From positions 372,001 to 436,000 of the forward strand of contig JARGSG010000028.1 of assembly GCA_030374805.1 (NCBI GenBank): a stretch of DNA of 64,000 bases. Reading direction: 5' to 3'. A model generated the notes under the pieces. The model worked only from the letters and a program-made list of their open reading frames with translations, searched no databases and was not told the DNA's origin. The DNA is from Gracilaria gracilis. Its lineage: Eukaryota; Rhodophyta; Florideophyceae; Gracilariales; Gracilariaceae. Position 1 is the stretch's first letter; each line of letters starts with the position of its first letter. Below are positions 54,972-64,000 of this stretch, piece after piece. A program made the translations under genes and the position numbers.

Positions 54972-57896
54972 ATGACGTCCGGGAGAAAGCGGTTCACTCG
55001 AGTGGAAAATTTCTACATCCTTGAGACGCTAGGGGTCGGTGCCTTTGCAAAAGTGCGGCTGGCAATTCACTGTGTGACTCATCAACATTATGCGTGCAAA
55101 ATACTTGATAAGAGCTATATCCGGCAGCGAGAACAAAACCGCCACGTCAAGAATGAGATAGATGCTTTAGCTCGTCTTAACCACAAGAACGTAGTTCAAT
55201 TGGTCGAAGTTATAAACACTGCAAAGCGCATTTATATCATCATGGAACTTGTGTCTGGTGGAGAACTCTTCGATGTCATCACCAAGAACAACAGACTTAC
55301 AGAACCACAAGCTCGCTTTTACTTCCACCAACTGGTAGAAGGTGTACACTACTGCCACAGGCGAGGCGTCTTTCACCGTGATCTCAAGCTCGAAAACATA
55401 CTACTCACTACCGAAGGTGTGCTTAAGATTACAGATTTCGGTCTGTCGCAGCTTTTAGCCGGCCGAGCCGACGGCATGGACTCAGTCAACAGCTCAGTCT
55501 TGCTGAGCACTCAATGCGGAAGTCCTTTTTATGTTGCACCGGAAGTCGTAGTTATGAAAGAAGCGCGTTATTCTGGTGCAAAGGCTGATGCGTGGGCATG
55601 CGGGATGATTCTATACGTCCTTGCCGCTGGGACGCTGCCATTCCATGTACCATTCTTTGAAATCACTTCTAGTGGAAACAACGCCCTCATGTTTCAGAAA
55701 TTCCTTGATGGAGGTATGAACTTCCCTGAGTCCTTTTCTGAAGAACTGAAGGATCTTGTCATTCACTTGCTCGAAGTAGACCCTGCCAAGAGATACGCTA
55801 TGCCCGCTGTAAAGAAACATCCATGGTTCAATGGTCTATGTGATGACCCCGGTCGGCATCGCTCAGAAAACCCCCACACCCAACTTCCTCAGGTTGTGGC
55901 CGCCAGCTTGGGGTCCGTGCCATTGACCCAGGAGGTGAATCCCGGGGTGTCCGGATATTCGAATCAGGATGTCGAGTCCAGAACGCTCGCCGAAGAGGAC
56001 TCCCTTATGGAAACGAACGACAGTCTTAATCTTGGGAAGCGAGCGAACTCGTTTGAGGGAACCGCACCCGCTGTCATGCTTCCCATGTCTTCCCGATATA
56101 GTGATGTGCCAGAAACCGAAAACAACACAAACGAATTTATGGAGTACGGTGTGAACATTCAAGAAGATGCTAATGGTGTTCACCCGCCGGCGGGCAAAAC
56201 TGAGTCAGCCGGATATGGTGGCATACAATCTGGGGCAGATTACGTAAACGGCTTACATACCGTTCCCGAACCAAGAGAAGGAGCAACGACCGAAAACGGT
56301 ATTGCGTTTCCTCTTAATGCCGAACTACCGTATTATAATGAAGACGATATTATTGTACATAACTGGAACGTTCTTCCTTACGATTTCGAGATTGGAGAAT
56401 ATACATACCTTTTGTCGCAGGAAAGTGTAGAAGTACCAAAGGAGAAAGACACATTGCGCCGAACAAATTCAATGGACGGTCGTGTGAACAGACCCTTGGC
56501 GATCGGCACGCAGCTTGAGAAACTCAGATCGTTGCCGACTATCAGACCAAGACCATCCTTCAATGGCAATGTCCATCCGTTCCAGGATCTCTCTTTAGAA
56601 TCCAAAAGAGGCACTGTGAGACAACAGCTATGGGAGCTTTCTGTCAATCAGTGGCGATCAGAAGATATATCTGAACATCAAATACAGCAGAACACTGAAA
56701 CACAGAATGTTGGGGATTCTGTTGCAAATGATACACATATTGCTAAGCAGGATGAAGACTATCACCTTGTAGCCGACTCCTTCGAATTTGGGTTGCCTGA
56801 TGACGAACTGAAAAGGTTGTGGAGTGAGGATGCTGTTTTCGGTTTGACTCACGAAGAGGCAGAAATGCTGAATGATGATCGCCCAGTTCCAGAAATCCAT
56901 GCTCAGAATGCCACGCTGTTGAAAAAGCCAACAGAAAGCGTCTCCAGCACAGCATCTCCTATACAGATCTCGGATAGCTACACCCTTAATGACGCGCACG
57001 TTTCCACACAAAGGAATGGGCCGAACCCTTCAGATTCGGCTGTTCGAGTAGACTCAAAAGGGCCAGCTTACTCATCAAACAATGGATCATCATCAACAAA
57101 TCAACCCTCAGGCAAAGGAAGTAGCCGATCCCCAGAGATTGAGCGATTGAAGCCTGCAGAGAAGGAGTCCTTGAGCACACGCCACCTACTGAGAACATCC
57201 TCGAGTAGAGGTCGTCGAATGCCATCTTCTCCGCACACACCTCGAAGCAACAAAGGTTCGCGAAGATTTAGAAGCGGTCATTCGGTTGATAAGGCGCTAC
57301 TGGACTTGTCCGGTGACCTTGCAACTGACCAAGGTGCACTACGCGCAACAAACTCAGCACATCAGAGTAGGCCGCAATCATCGTCGAATAGAGCAATGTA
57401 TGATGAGGCCCAAGCTCCTCAGGTGTTGAACCCATTTGCTTATGAGATTCCTGGACCACGAGTGTCGTTTCCGAAGTCAAATCCATTCGCGTCGTTACTT
57501 CCGGAAGGGATTACGTTCAAGGCGTTTGTGTCGAAGTTCAAGAAACAGATTAAGTCCAATCGACAACTACAGTTTCGCACGCTCCTAGAACCAGCGGGGT
57601 GCAGAGACATCTTAGAAGACGTGTTGAAAGACCATGGGTGCACGAAAGTTGTTAGCTCGAGAAGGTCCGGTAACCGATATAGAATCAGGTGCAGCTCCAG
57701 GCGGGGGGAAACGGATAACTCCGCGATTCTCACAGTTTTCAAGGCGGATAAGGGTCTAAGTAGCATCCACTTCGAGAGTAGCTGCAGCGACCCATCCTTC
57801 CTGCAAGATATCTATAGGGCGGTGACAACGGGCTTTCGAGCCAGGACAAGTTGGAACACAGTGAACCCAGTGAGCTCTGAGAGAGACGACGCTTAA
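54972..57896 (+). CDS. CAMKL-type Ser/Thr protein kinase with a KA1-like tail
   Basis: The ATG at 54972 opens a 974-residue single-exon protein. The kinase domain (about 14-288) is complete: Gly loop GVGAFAKV (21-28), YACKILDK with Lys43, FHRDLKLENILL (134-145), DFGLSQ (155-160), activation loop ending STQCGSPFYVAPE (179-191, likely phospho-Thr180) and AWACGMILYVLAAGTLPF. The loop carries an insert (GRADGMDSVNSS). The class resembles SnRK/CIPK, AMPK and MARK kinases. The middle 530 residues are Ser/Asn-rich and disordered. The last 130 (FKAFVSKFKKQIKSNRQLQF onward) look like a KA1 domain, which binds acidic lipids or inhibits the kinase. I see no clear NAF or UBA motif, so the subfamily is open. 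Confidence 0.9.
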   Translation: MTSGRKRFTRVENFYILETLGVGAFAKVRLAIHCVTHQHYACKILDKSYIRQREQNRHVKNEIDALARLNHKNVVQLVEVINTAKRIYIIMELVSGGELFDVITKNNRLTEPQARFYFHQLVEGVHYCHRRGVFHRDLKLENILLTTEGVLKITDFGLSQLLAGRADGMDSVNSSVLLSTQCGSPFYVAPEVVVMKEARYSGAKADAWACGMILYVLAAGTLPFHVPFFEITSSGNNALMFQKFLDGGMNFPESFSEELKDLVIHLLEVDPAKRYAMPAVKKHPWFNGLCDDPGRHRSENPHTQLPQVVAASLGSVPLTQEVNPGVSGYSNQDVESRTLAEEDSLMETNDSLNLGKRANSFEGTAPAVMLPMSSRYSDVPETENNTNEFMEYGVNIQEDANGVHPPAGKTESAGYGGIQSGADYVNGLHTVPEPREGATTENGIAFPLNAELPYYNEDDIIVHNWNVLPYDFEIGEYTYLLSQESVEVPKEKDTLRRTNSMDGRVNRPLAIGTQLEKLRSLPTIRPRPSFNGNVHPFQDLSLESKRGTVRQQLWELSVNQWRSEDISEHQIQQNTETQNVGDSVANDTHIAKQDEDYHLVADSFEFGLPDDELKRLWSEDAVFGLTHEEAEMLNDDRPVPEIHAQNATLLKKPTESVSSTASPIQISDSYTLNDAHVSTQRNGPNPSDSAVRVDSKGPAYSSNNGSSSTNQPSGKGSSRSPEIERLKPAEKESLSTRHLLRTSSSRGRRMPSSPHTPRSNKGSRRFRSGHSVDKALLDLSGDLATDQGALRATNSAHQSRPQSSSNRAMYDEAQAPQVLNPFAYEIPGPRVSFPKSNPFASLLPEGITFKAFVSKFKKQIKSNRQLQFRTLLEPAGCRDILEDVLKDHGCTKVVSSRRSGNRYRIRCSSRRGETDNSAILTVFKADKGLSSIHFESSCSDPSFLQDIYRAVTTGFRARTSWNTVNPVSSERDDA

Positions 57897-58786
57897 CCTT
57901 GACATAGTTTGCAGCTTCCCATCGTGATCTCCCTTAGGCCTATACTAACTCTGCTAATAATAAACAGAATGGAGATATATCGTCCTTGATAATGTGCCGG
58001 CAATCGCGATTGAAGAAGCTGAGAGGGTATCGGAGGGCGGTTTGATTGCATCAGACTCACACACTTGTACTGTACAGTATCTCATCAGGCTTGACAGAGC
58101 TCATGGCTCAACCTCGCGCGGGAGGTGTGGAACGGAGTGACAGCGGGATGGCGTACATTTCGGTGCCGACACGGAGCGAGAGAGAAGGTTATGCTGGAAG
58201 CGCTGGAAGCAGGAGCGGCTGGCTGCTGACGCTGATGCACACGAAAGGACGGTGCTCTTCTGCGAGTAGATACATCGATACGCACCGAAATGCAAATGCA
58301 AATGATGTGTCGGCGCTTCATGTATGAGGGCGACGTTAAATTCAAAGCGCGGGTTGCGGCCAAACTTTCCGCTTTGTCGATTTTTCGCGCTGTTTGAGCT
58401 GCGTCCACGCGCCAATGCATTGCAGATTTGCAGGATGCACGGTGACCGACACGCTCACGTCGACCGACACGCTCACGTTTTCGGGCGGAATCGCGTCAGC
58501 TGCTCTTTGCCATTCCCCCGCCTTTCCCTTGGCTTCTTCCGCTCCCGACGCCCAAGCCCTCCGTGTGCGTTTCCATCCCGGCGTATGGGAAACCACAGCT
58601 TGTTTTCCCACATCGCCGTCCTCACTCGTCCTCCCCAACCACCCCAACGAGCGCACCTGGTTGCATATCGCCTCCACGGAGCGCGCACTGCTTGCGATCG
58701 TTTCTTCATGCCGCACTACGCACGCTCTGTTGTCAGCTGTACCCTCTAATCGCGCCCAACCAACATACGCAGCTCTTGGAGAGATT
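57897..58786. other. Intergenic between kinase and DCAF7, with 18-mer tandem
   Basis: This is the 3' flank of the kinase and the 5' region of the WD40 gene. The right 390 bases are open in frame with DCAF7 and contain an ATG at 58415, but they read as low-complexity and are treated as 5' UTR. An 18-base tandem lies at 58444-58479. Confidence 0.45.
58444..58479 (+). repeat. Tandem 18-mer, two copies
   Basis: The unit GACCGACACGCTCACGTC lies at 58444-58461 and is repeated at 58462-58479 with one final base change. It is upstream of the DCAF7 start. Confidence 0.85.
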
Positions 58787-59785
58787 ATGAGCTCCACAAC
58801 CAGTGTGGCAGAAGCACTCGAGTACGACGCCAAATCTGTCCTGTACAGCCTGGGTTGGAGCTATCGCAATGACCAACCGCCACGGTTAGCCGTCGGAACC
58901 TTTATTGAGGAGTACAATAACACCGTTCAGATACTGCAACAAAATTCAGATTCCCTCGATTTCTTATCTTCGTTTGACCATCCTTATCCCACCACCAAGG
59001 TTGCATGGATACCAGATGTCAATGCAACACACCCTGATCTCATCGCCACTTCAGGCGACTTTTTGCGGCTATGGCAAGTACATCCTGAGGGTTCCCCGAG
59101 AATGAAATGCCAGCTCAATAGTAACCGACAGAGCGAGTTCTGCGCTCCACTCACTGCCTTCGATTGGAATCAAGAAAATCCGGCTCTGCTTGGAACCTCT
59201 TCCATAGATACTACCTGCACTGTCTGGGATGTTGAGACACAACAAGCCAAAACACAACTAATTGCGCACGATAGCGAAGTGTACGACTTTGCATTTGCTG
59301 CTCGTGGCGTAGATGTTTTTGCCTCTGTGGGTGCGGACGGATCAGTGCGCCTCTTCGATCTTCGTGCTCTGGAGCACTCCACAATTATCTACGAATCACG
59401 TGATATGACCCCCCTTCTTCGTCTTCGATGGAACACAAGAAACCCAAACTATCTCGCCACAATCCCATTGGATTCCCCGAACGTCATTGTAGTTGACATT
59501 CGTCACCCGTCGTTGCCCCTGGCAACCTTGGATCATCGGAGCTCCACATCGGACAATTGCGTCAACGCAATTTCCTGGGCTCCGCATACCGCTGTTCAAC
59601 TTGCATCTGGCGGAGATGGTTGTCTTGCTCTGATATGGAACATATCCAACACCCCGAAACGCATTGAGGACCCTGCTTTTTCGTACGGCGCAGGTGACGC
59701 CATCAACAATCTGCAATGGGCACCTACGGATTCTGAATGGGTAGCAATCACAGTAAGAGATACTGTGAGAGTACTTCGAGTCTAA
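58787..59785 (+). CDS. WD40 protein DCAF7/WDR68/TTG1 family
   Basis: The family start is MSSTTSVAEALEYD at 58787, giving 332 residues, close to the usual 340. WD40 repeats cover the whole protein: YNNTVQILQQNSDSLDFLSS, FDHPYPTTKVAWIPD, SEFCAPLTAFDWNQ, LLGTSSIDTTCTVWDVET, LIAHDSEVYDFAFA and FASVGADGSVRLFDLRALEH. They are nearly those of animal DCAF7 and plant TTG1/AN11. This scaffold binds DYRK kinases and CUL4-DDB1, and in plants MYB-bHLH complexes. Here it is probably a nuclear or cytosolic adaptor; a link with the MYB gene in this window is speculation. The upstream open frame may be translated, but it is not conserved in the family. Confidence 0.93.
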   Translation: MSSTTSVAEALEYDAKSVLYSLGWSYRNDQPPRLAVGTFIEEYNNTVQILQQNSDSLDFLSSFDHPYPTTKVAWIPDVNATHPDLIATSGDFLRLWQVHPEGSPRMKCQLNSNRQSEFCAPLTAFDWNQENPALLGTSSIDTTCTVWDVETQQAKTQLIAHDSEVYDFAFAARGVDVFASVGADGSVRLFDLRALEHSTIIYESRDMTPLLRLRWNTRNPNYLATIPLDSPNVIVVDIRHPSLPLATLDHRSSTSDNCVNAISWAPHTAVQLASGGDGCLALIWNISNTPKRIEDPAFSYGAGDAINNLQWAPTDSEWVAITVRDTVRVLRV

Positions 59786-60230
59786 GCATTCGTTTCCGTG
59801 TTTTCCGGCCCATGCAACAATTCCGGAACATGTATAGTTTTGGTGTAAACTCATTTCTAACACACTTACTGGCAAAGCTTTTCGTTCTCCCGCTTACGAG
59901 CATGTTCCCTCTTGAGTCCCGAGTGCCAGCCCAACAAAATTCACATTCCCTGCGGATGCCATACGCACAAGAGTGAAAGTGACGGCGAAAGCAGTATGAT
60001 ACATTCGATTTCTACGGCTTTTGTCGTAAGCAAGCGTTCGACTTGGACTACATATAGGGGGGCAGCTTCGCAAGCCATCGGGGAATGGAAAGAGTCCAGA
60101 AAACAACGGTGATGTGTATTTGGTATTTGGTATGAGACAGCAGCCTCCCACATATTCACAGGATAAGTTAGTTTCAAACTATGTTCAAAGTTAAACAGGT
60201 AGATACATTTGCGAAGTTACAATGACATTT
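59786..60230. other. Convergent 3' intergenic
   Basis: The ends of DCAF7 (plus) and the AVL9-type gene (minus) meet here across 445 bases. No gene or repeat is seen. Confidence 0.5.
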
Positions 60231-62216
60231 CTATCGAGGCGCCGACTTTGTTCGAGAAGATTCGCTTGGGTTGAGGTCTGGCATACTCACGCGCCCAGTA
60301 GACGCCGGTGTGTGGGGGGAAGGCTGTCCCCCAACATCCATTTTTCCTACCTCCTGTTCAATGCGTTTGAAGAGACTGGATAATCCCTCCGCGGCCTTAG
60401 CGGAGACAATACTCGAAAACCGTCCCAAGTCCGCTACATTTTGTCTCAAGCCTGACAGTCCAGCTGCCACTCTGTCGACAGGTATCAGAGTGTCCTCTGT
60501 AAGAGCTTCGTCTACTTCTGGTTTCGGGGGCGGAATGAAGACTTTGCCTTGCAGAGGACAAGCTCTCGACCATAATCCCGCGTTTCGTGTTGTCATCCAC
60601 GAACGAACAAAGTGAATATTATATGGCTCAAACATTGAGAAGTCGAAATCATTAACCATTTCCGCGCTATACGTCTCACCAGCGAGCGGCCCACCGCGAA
60701 CACCGTCAACAGCGGCGACCGATCGCAAAAAGTTGCTCATATACAATCGAAGGCGCTCACGGATGTAATCATCTGAACCGATAAATGTTCCTGTTGCACC
60801 TGATGCCGACACAGAAGCCGATGAAGAGGCTGCTGCTGAAACCATCAAATCCCGCATAAACCGCCGTTCTTGTCTTGTTATCCGACACAGAGGTTCAAGT
60901 GCTCCAGAAACAGAAACTTTTCCACTGGATAGGTTGACAAGGGCGTCAACGATAGGAACTCCCCCGGCTACACGTTCTAATGTAGGGGAAGAGTCTGTTC
61001 TCTGATCGCTTGTGAGTGCGAGAGGGGTAAAAGGGCTTACAGAACTTCTAGAGCCCTCAAGGAAGACCGACTTCCGATTCTTCTCAGGTGTAGCAAACCC
61101 GGCTGGAGCCGAACTAGACTGGTTCAATTCCCGCGTTCTCTCTACAGGCGTAGCCACTGACTTTCTCTTCTTGCTGGATGCAGCTTTTCTTGCAGCTGAC
61201 GCGGCTGCAGAAGACAACAAAAGTCCAACATTGTGAGAAGTGCCCAGCAAACAAGCATTCGACAAATTGTTCGGAATTAGCTCAGAAATGAGAGGCAGCG
61301 GTGCATGTGGTTGCAGAACGATACGTCCTTGGGAGGAAAAAAGAGCAAGCGGGAAGCCAGCGCCGTATTTCTCCGTCGCTTCGAGAGAGGGCATAGTTGG
61401 TGAAATAGAATCAAGCGCCCCCGGGAAAATGGAGGCCAAGGCGATGACCGCATTTGAGGCGTGGTTAACAGGTTGCGAATATATTACTATTCTGCGCTCA
61501 AGAAGAATGAGCTTAATGACAGCCAACATTTGGGGTCCTAGACGACGGAGTATCGCACGCAAGTCGAGTCCATGAAATAATGTGTCGGCATGGTTTAAAG
61601 ATGGTCTCGAAAGCGACACGTTGAGAGAATGATAAAGTGATGATAGAACATCAGTACGAGCAAAATCTGCTTGGTCGAAATATGCGCGTACGGCAGGTAC
61701 TAATCGATCCGAAAGCACTCCAAATAATGGTTTCCTGCAGAGAAGAACGACAGACTTCTGTACAGAACCTCTGGCTGCGACTCCTTGTTCGTACAGTTGC
61801 CCTGCAGATGCAGAATGGGTCTTTGCATCGACAGCATCAACCTGCTGGAAGTAGGAAACGCAATGCACATCCGGAGGGAGAGTGAAAAAGACCAGGTCTT
61901 GATGGTGCTCGTGGACGCCGTCCGGGAGCGCCATGAGCGGCATAAAAGCCCATTCTGCTGGCAGTGTGCCCCATGCTCCTGAGCGTTGGTGTGAGTCAGA
62001 CTCGTTCAGAAACTCGGTACTGATTCGACGCGATATTGTGGGCGAAACATCAGCTGAAATATCAGAGGTGTCTGAGATCTTTGGAGAGCGTAGAATTGGA
62101 GTGCCGCGTAGACGAGGATAAGCGAATTCTATGCGATGACCGAGCTGAGCGTGAAAGCCGACTACTACGACGTGAGCGACGATGGAGGCGTCTGGAGATT
62201 GAGCAGGTGGCGTCAT
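60231..62216 (-). CDS. AVL9-type DENN-domain protein
   Basis: The frame is open to 62402, but those starts precede a basic, low-complexity stretch. The ATG at 62216 (MTPPAQSPDASIVAHVVVVG) gives 661 residues and puts the conserved domain at the front. AVL9/DENN blocks follow: VVGFHAQLGHRIEFAYPRL, LPAEWAFMPLMALPDGVHEH, DLVFFTLPPDVHCVSYFQQ, VQKSVVLLCRKPLFGVLSDR and LILLERRIVIYSQPVNHAS. A Ser-rich insert lies at about 350-450. A C-terminal block (YNIHFVRSWMTTRNAGLWSR) is also family-typical. AVL9 acts in late secretory traffic from the Golgi, and DENN proteins commonly act as Rab exchange factors. The target Rab is unknown. It is divergent from Nup93. Confidence 0.88.
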   Translation of the reverse strand: MTPPAQSPDASIVAHVVVVGFHAQLGHRIEFAYPRLRGTPILRSPKISDTSDISADVSPTISRRISTEFLNESDSHQRSGAWGTLPAEWAFMPLMALPDGVHEHHQDLVFFTLPPDVHCVSYFQQVDAVDAKTHSASAGQLYEQGVAARGSVQKSVVLLCRKPLFGVLSDRLVPAVRAYFDQADFARTDVLSSLYHSLNVSLSRPSLNHADTLFHGLDLRAILRRLGPQMLAVIKLILLERRIVIYSQPVNHASNAVIALASIFPGALDSISPTMPSLEATEKYGAGFPLALFSSQGRIVLQPHAPLPLISELIPNNLSNACLLGTSHNVGLLLSSAAASAARKAASSKKRKSVATPVERTRELNQSSSAPAGFATPEKNRKSVFLEGSRSSVSPFTPLALTSDQRTDSSPTLERVAGGVPIVDALVNLSSGKVSVSGALEPLCRITRQERRFMRDLMVSAAASSSASVSASGATGTFIGSDDYIRERLRLYMSNFLRSVAAVDGVRGGPLAGETYSAEMVNDFDFSMFEPYNIHFVRSWMTTRNAGLWSRACPLQGKVFIPPPKPEVDEALTEDTLIPVDRVAAGLSGLRQNVADLGRFSSIVSAKAAEGLSSLFKRIEQEVGKMDVGGQPSPHTPASTGRVSMPDLNPSESSRTKSAPR

Positions 62217-62627
62217 GCTTTGAAGCGATGGGCGGGGGAGGGAAGTAGAGGGCCGAGGGTCGCAGGTGGACGACGTAACCGAAACGATGTGGGGGTGTGC
62301 CCGCTGCGGACTCCGCACTGCCGAGAACGCGTGCAGATGCTCTGGCCGTGCCACGTCTCTGGCACGTGCGCGTTTCGCGCGGTCTAACCGACACGTTGTC
62401 ATGCCACATTGTCACCATGTCACATACACTGATGGCAGTGCCCTCTACGCATGCTCCGTTTCAATTTGATCCATCCCGCCGCATGATGCTGTTCTATGTT
62501 GGCGGCAATGTCGTTATCTCCGTATTGCGGTTCAAAGTTCAAAACTGCATCCATATGCTTTCGCTTACTCTTCCGCTGCTTTCCCTTTCGACTTCCGCAT
62601 CTCCACTCTGTTTCCTGACTTTTCCCC
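62217..62627. promoter_or_regulatory. Divergent promoter, AVL9 and Nup93
   Basis: This is 411 bases between the starts, GC-rich on the left. An in-frame TGA at 62616-62618, three codons before the Nup93 ATG, fixes that start. No element is certain. Confidence 0.4.
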
Positions 62628-64000
62628 ATGGAAGATATCGTCGCACTTTCCAACAGCCTCCGGAATCGGCATACCTCCCCAAGAGCCATAGCTCTCGACG
62701 CCATCCCACCGCTTGTTCGCACATTGCCGCAGGTCCATGCTGAAACAAACCGACTGCCCCATTTGCAAACCCAAAATGCCGCCGCTTTGCGACTGTTTTC
62801 TAATCTTGGTTTTGAAGTCGAAAATCTTCGCCGTGCTATATCGCGCCTGGATTCCACATCTGTAACAGAGGCTGTTCGTGTGCCTGAGCCCCCGTTTCAT
62901 CGTCCAGATTGGCTTGCGCAGATTGCTTCAGAAGAAACTCGTATTGGTCTCAACACCGAATTGAGACAGCTCAGCGCTCAAGTTTTTCATAAAGAAACCA
63001 GACAGGCTTCACTCCGTTTGCTCAGCAAACTTCGTACATTGCCCATCCCTGAAGCTCTCACATCTCTTCAGACCCCGCAGACTATGAAAACTAAAATGAC
63101 CCAAAGATCTAGCTTCACGCCTGCATCACCCATGGCTACGTCTGGCACGCCAGCTCACTTACCGTACTTGTCCGCAATTCAATCCATTGTGCAGAATGGT
63201 GATGCACCCAGTGCTCCGTCACTGATGCATGAAACAGCAGTGGAAATAGGTGACGATGGGCACTTTGTGGAATGTCTGGCTATCGCTGCGTCCGTTGCTC
63301 GGCACTCTCCGCCCAACCAACCTCCATTACCAGATGTAGTAGTCTGGGGAGCTCGAGTGGTTCTGGAGGATCAGTTTGGTGAGCAGATACCTGGATTACC
63401 ATCCAAGCCACGGTTAGCCCGCCCAGCTGCAGTCATTCCGCCAGTCGTTGACTTTGTCAAGCGCAAGTACAATGAATTCTTCGCTGACAATATCGCATGG
63501 GCAGTCGCCTTCTATTGCTTGCGAATAGGACATGTAAGAGCTGCTCTACAGGTTTTAGAGGGCTCTCATCTTTCTCCCGATGAACATGCCAAATGCCTCG
63601 GATGTTTGAAAAGATTTGCAGACGGTTGCTCTACAATCCGGGAAGCGTTTTTGACGAAAAGAAGGGGGTCATATGATGAGGAGATAAGCGCGCAGGAGGA
63701 GCACGCCGTAGGACACGATCTACCCATGACGCCAGGCTGTCTTCTAAGCGAAACGGATCATAGAGATTTGGCAGAAGAATATCAGCGAGTCGCTTGGTAC
63801 GCAAGAAAGCCTTTTGTTCGACTTGTTTACGTCTTGATTTCTCGGCTAGAGCTGCTACCGTATTTTGGATCCGCTACTGACCATGCTCTTCCATCGAACC
63901 TGGGACTCTCTAAACATCCCACTCCTGGAAAACATGAGCAGTTTTCCATGGCTCTACCGGAGGAAGATGTGGCTGAACTGCTGCCTTCGGTTGAAGATTA
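62628..64000 (+). CDS. Nucleoporin Nup93/Nic96, partial at the right edge
   Basis: An uninterrupted frame of 457 codons plus two bases starts at the ATG at 62628 (MEDIVALSNSLRNRHTSPRA), with an in-frame stop just upstream, and runs off the window. The N-terminal 250 residues contain coiled-coil segments (NLRRAISRLDSTS; IGLNTELRQLSAQVFHKE). The alpha-solenoid of Nic96/Nup93 follows, recognised by PVVDFVKRKYNEFFADNI and WAVAFYCLRIGHVRAALQ, the family's W-x-x-x-Y-C-L-R-x-G block. Nup93 is the central scaffold of the inner ring of the nuclear pore. The family is usually about 800-850 residues, so roughly half is missing. Confidence 0.85.
   Translation, partial: MEDIVALSNSLRNRHTSPRAIALDAIPPLVRTLPQVHAETNRLPHLQTQNAAALRLFSNLGFEVENLRRAISRLDSTSVTEAVRVPEPPFHRPDWLAQIASEETRIGLNTELRQLSAQVFHKETRQASLRLLSKLRTLPIPEALTSLQTPQTMKTKMTQRSSFTPASPMATSGTPAHLPYLSAIQSIVQNGDAPSAPSLMHETAVEIGDDGHFVECLAIAASVARHSPPNQPPLPDVVVWGARVVLEDQFGEQIPGLPSKPRLARPAAVIPPVVDFVKRKYNEFFADNIAWAVAFYCLRIGHVRAALQVLEGSHLSPDEHAKCLGCLKRFADGCSTIREAFLTKRRGSYDEEISAQEEHAVGHDLPMTPGCLLSETDHRDLAEEYQRVAWYARKPFVRLVYVLISRLELLPYFGSATDHALPSNLGLSKHPTPGKHEQFSMALPEEDVAELLPSVED

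Overview
This is nuclear DNA of a eukaryote, most likely a multicellular (florideophyte-like) red alga. The strongest clue is a gene at 36980-38107 for a CpcS/CpeS-type phycobiliprotein lyase with a plastid-targeting leader. Such lyases occur only in organisms with phycobiliproteins, and a nuclear, leader-bearing copy points to a red alga, with glaucophytes or cryptophytes as alternatives. The host also has plant-type features: a plastid-targeted glucose-6-phosphate dehydrogenase, a SHAQKY-type MYB factor and a TTG1/DCAF7-type WD40 protein. The family assignment is firm; the exact taxon is an inference.

About 32 protein genes are supported. Most are single-exon, including a 6-kb UBR-type ligase and a 3-kb valyl-tRNA synthetase. 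Introns can be read in only five genes. They are short (72-111 bases in four genes, plus one doubtful 41-base intron) and have GT...AG ends. Two small genes, the ATP synthase delta subunit and UBL5/Hub1, are visible only after splicing. Gene order is compact, with many divergent pairs sharing a 400-700-base promoter and convergent pairs ending within about 90-350 bases.

Layout. 0-9.5 kb: an unrecognised small gene and the UBR-box E3 ligase. 9.5-17 kb: a sparser, accessory-looking stretch with a secreted cysteine-rich protein, the 3' remnant of a non-LTR retrotransposon, an intact Crinkler/RHS-type NTPase, dispersed repeats and an unrecognised protein. 17-26 kb: LRR protein, six-hairpin glycosidase, GnT-I-like glycosyltransferase, EF-hand protein, MYB factor and two-RRM protein. 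27-29.4 kb: gene-poor. 29.4-50 kb: SNARE-like coiled-coil protein, phosphoglucomutase, ValRS, phycobilin lyase, LSm2, GT49 glycosyltransferase, URI prefoldin, RBR ligase, RHD3/Sey1-like GTPase, G6PD, eIF3f. 50-64 kb: ATP synthase delta, UBL5, proteasome alpha1, REEP/HVA22-like protein, a large CAMKL kinase, DCAF7/TTG1, AVL9-type DENN protein, and Nup93 running off the right edge.

The core genes are general housekeeping: protein turnover, RNA processing, translation, central carbon metabolism, secretion and Golgi glycosylation, and the nuclear pore. They do not form one pathway. The most unusual parts are the retroelement/RHS-NTPase stretch, the extended lyase, the Sey1-like GTPase without a membrane hairpin, and several strong inverted repeats in shared promoters. 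No tRNA, rRNA or CRISPR array was recognised.
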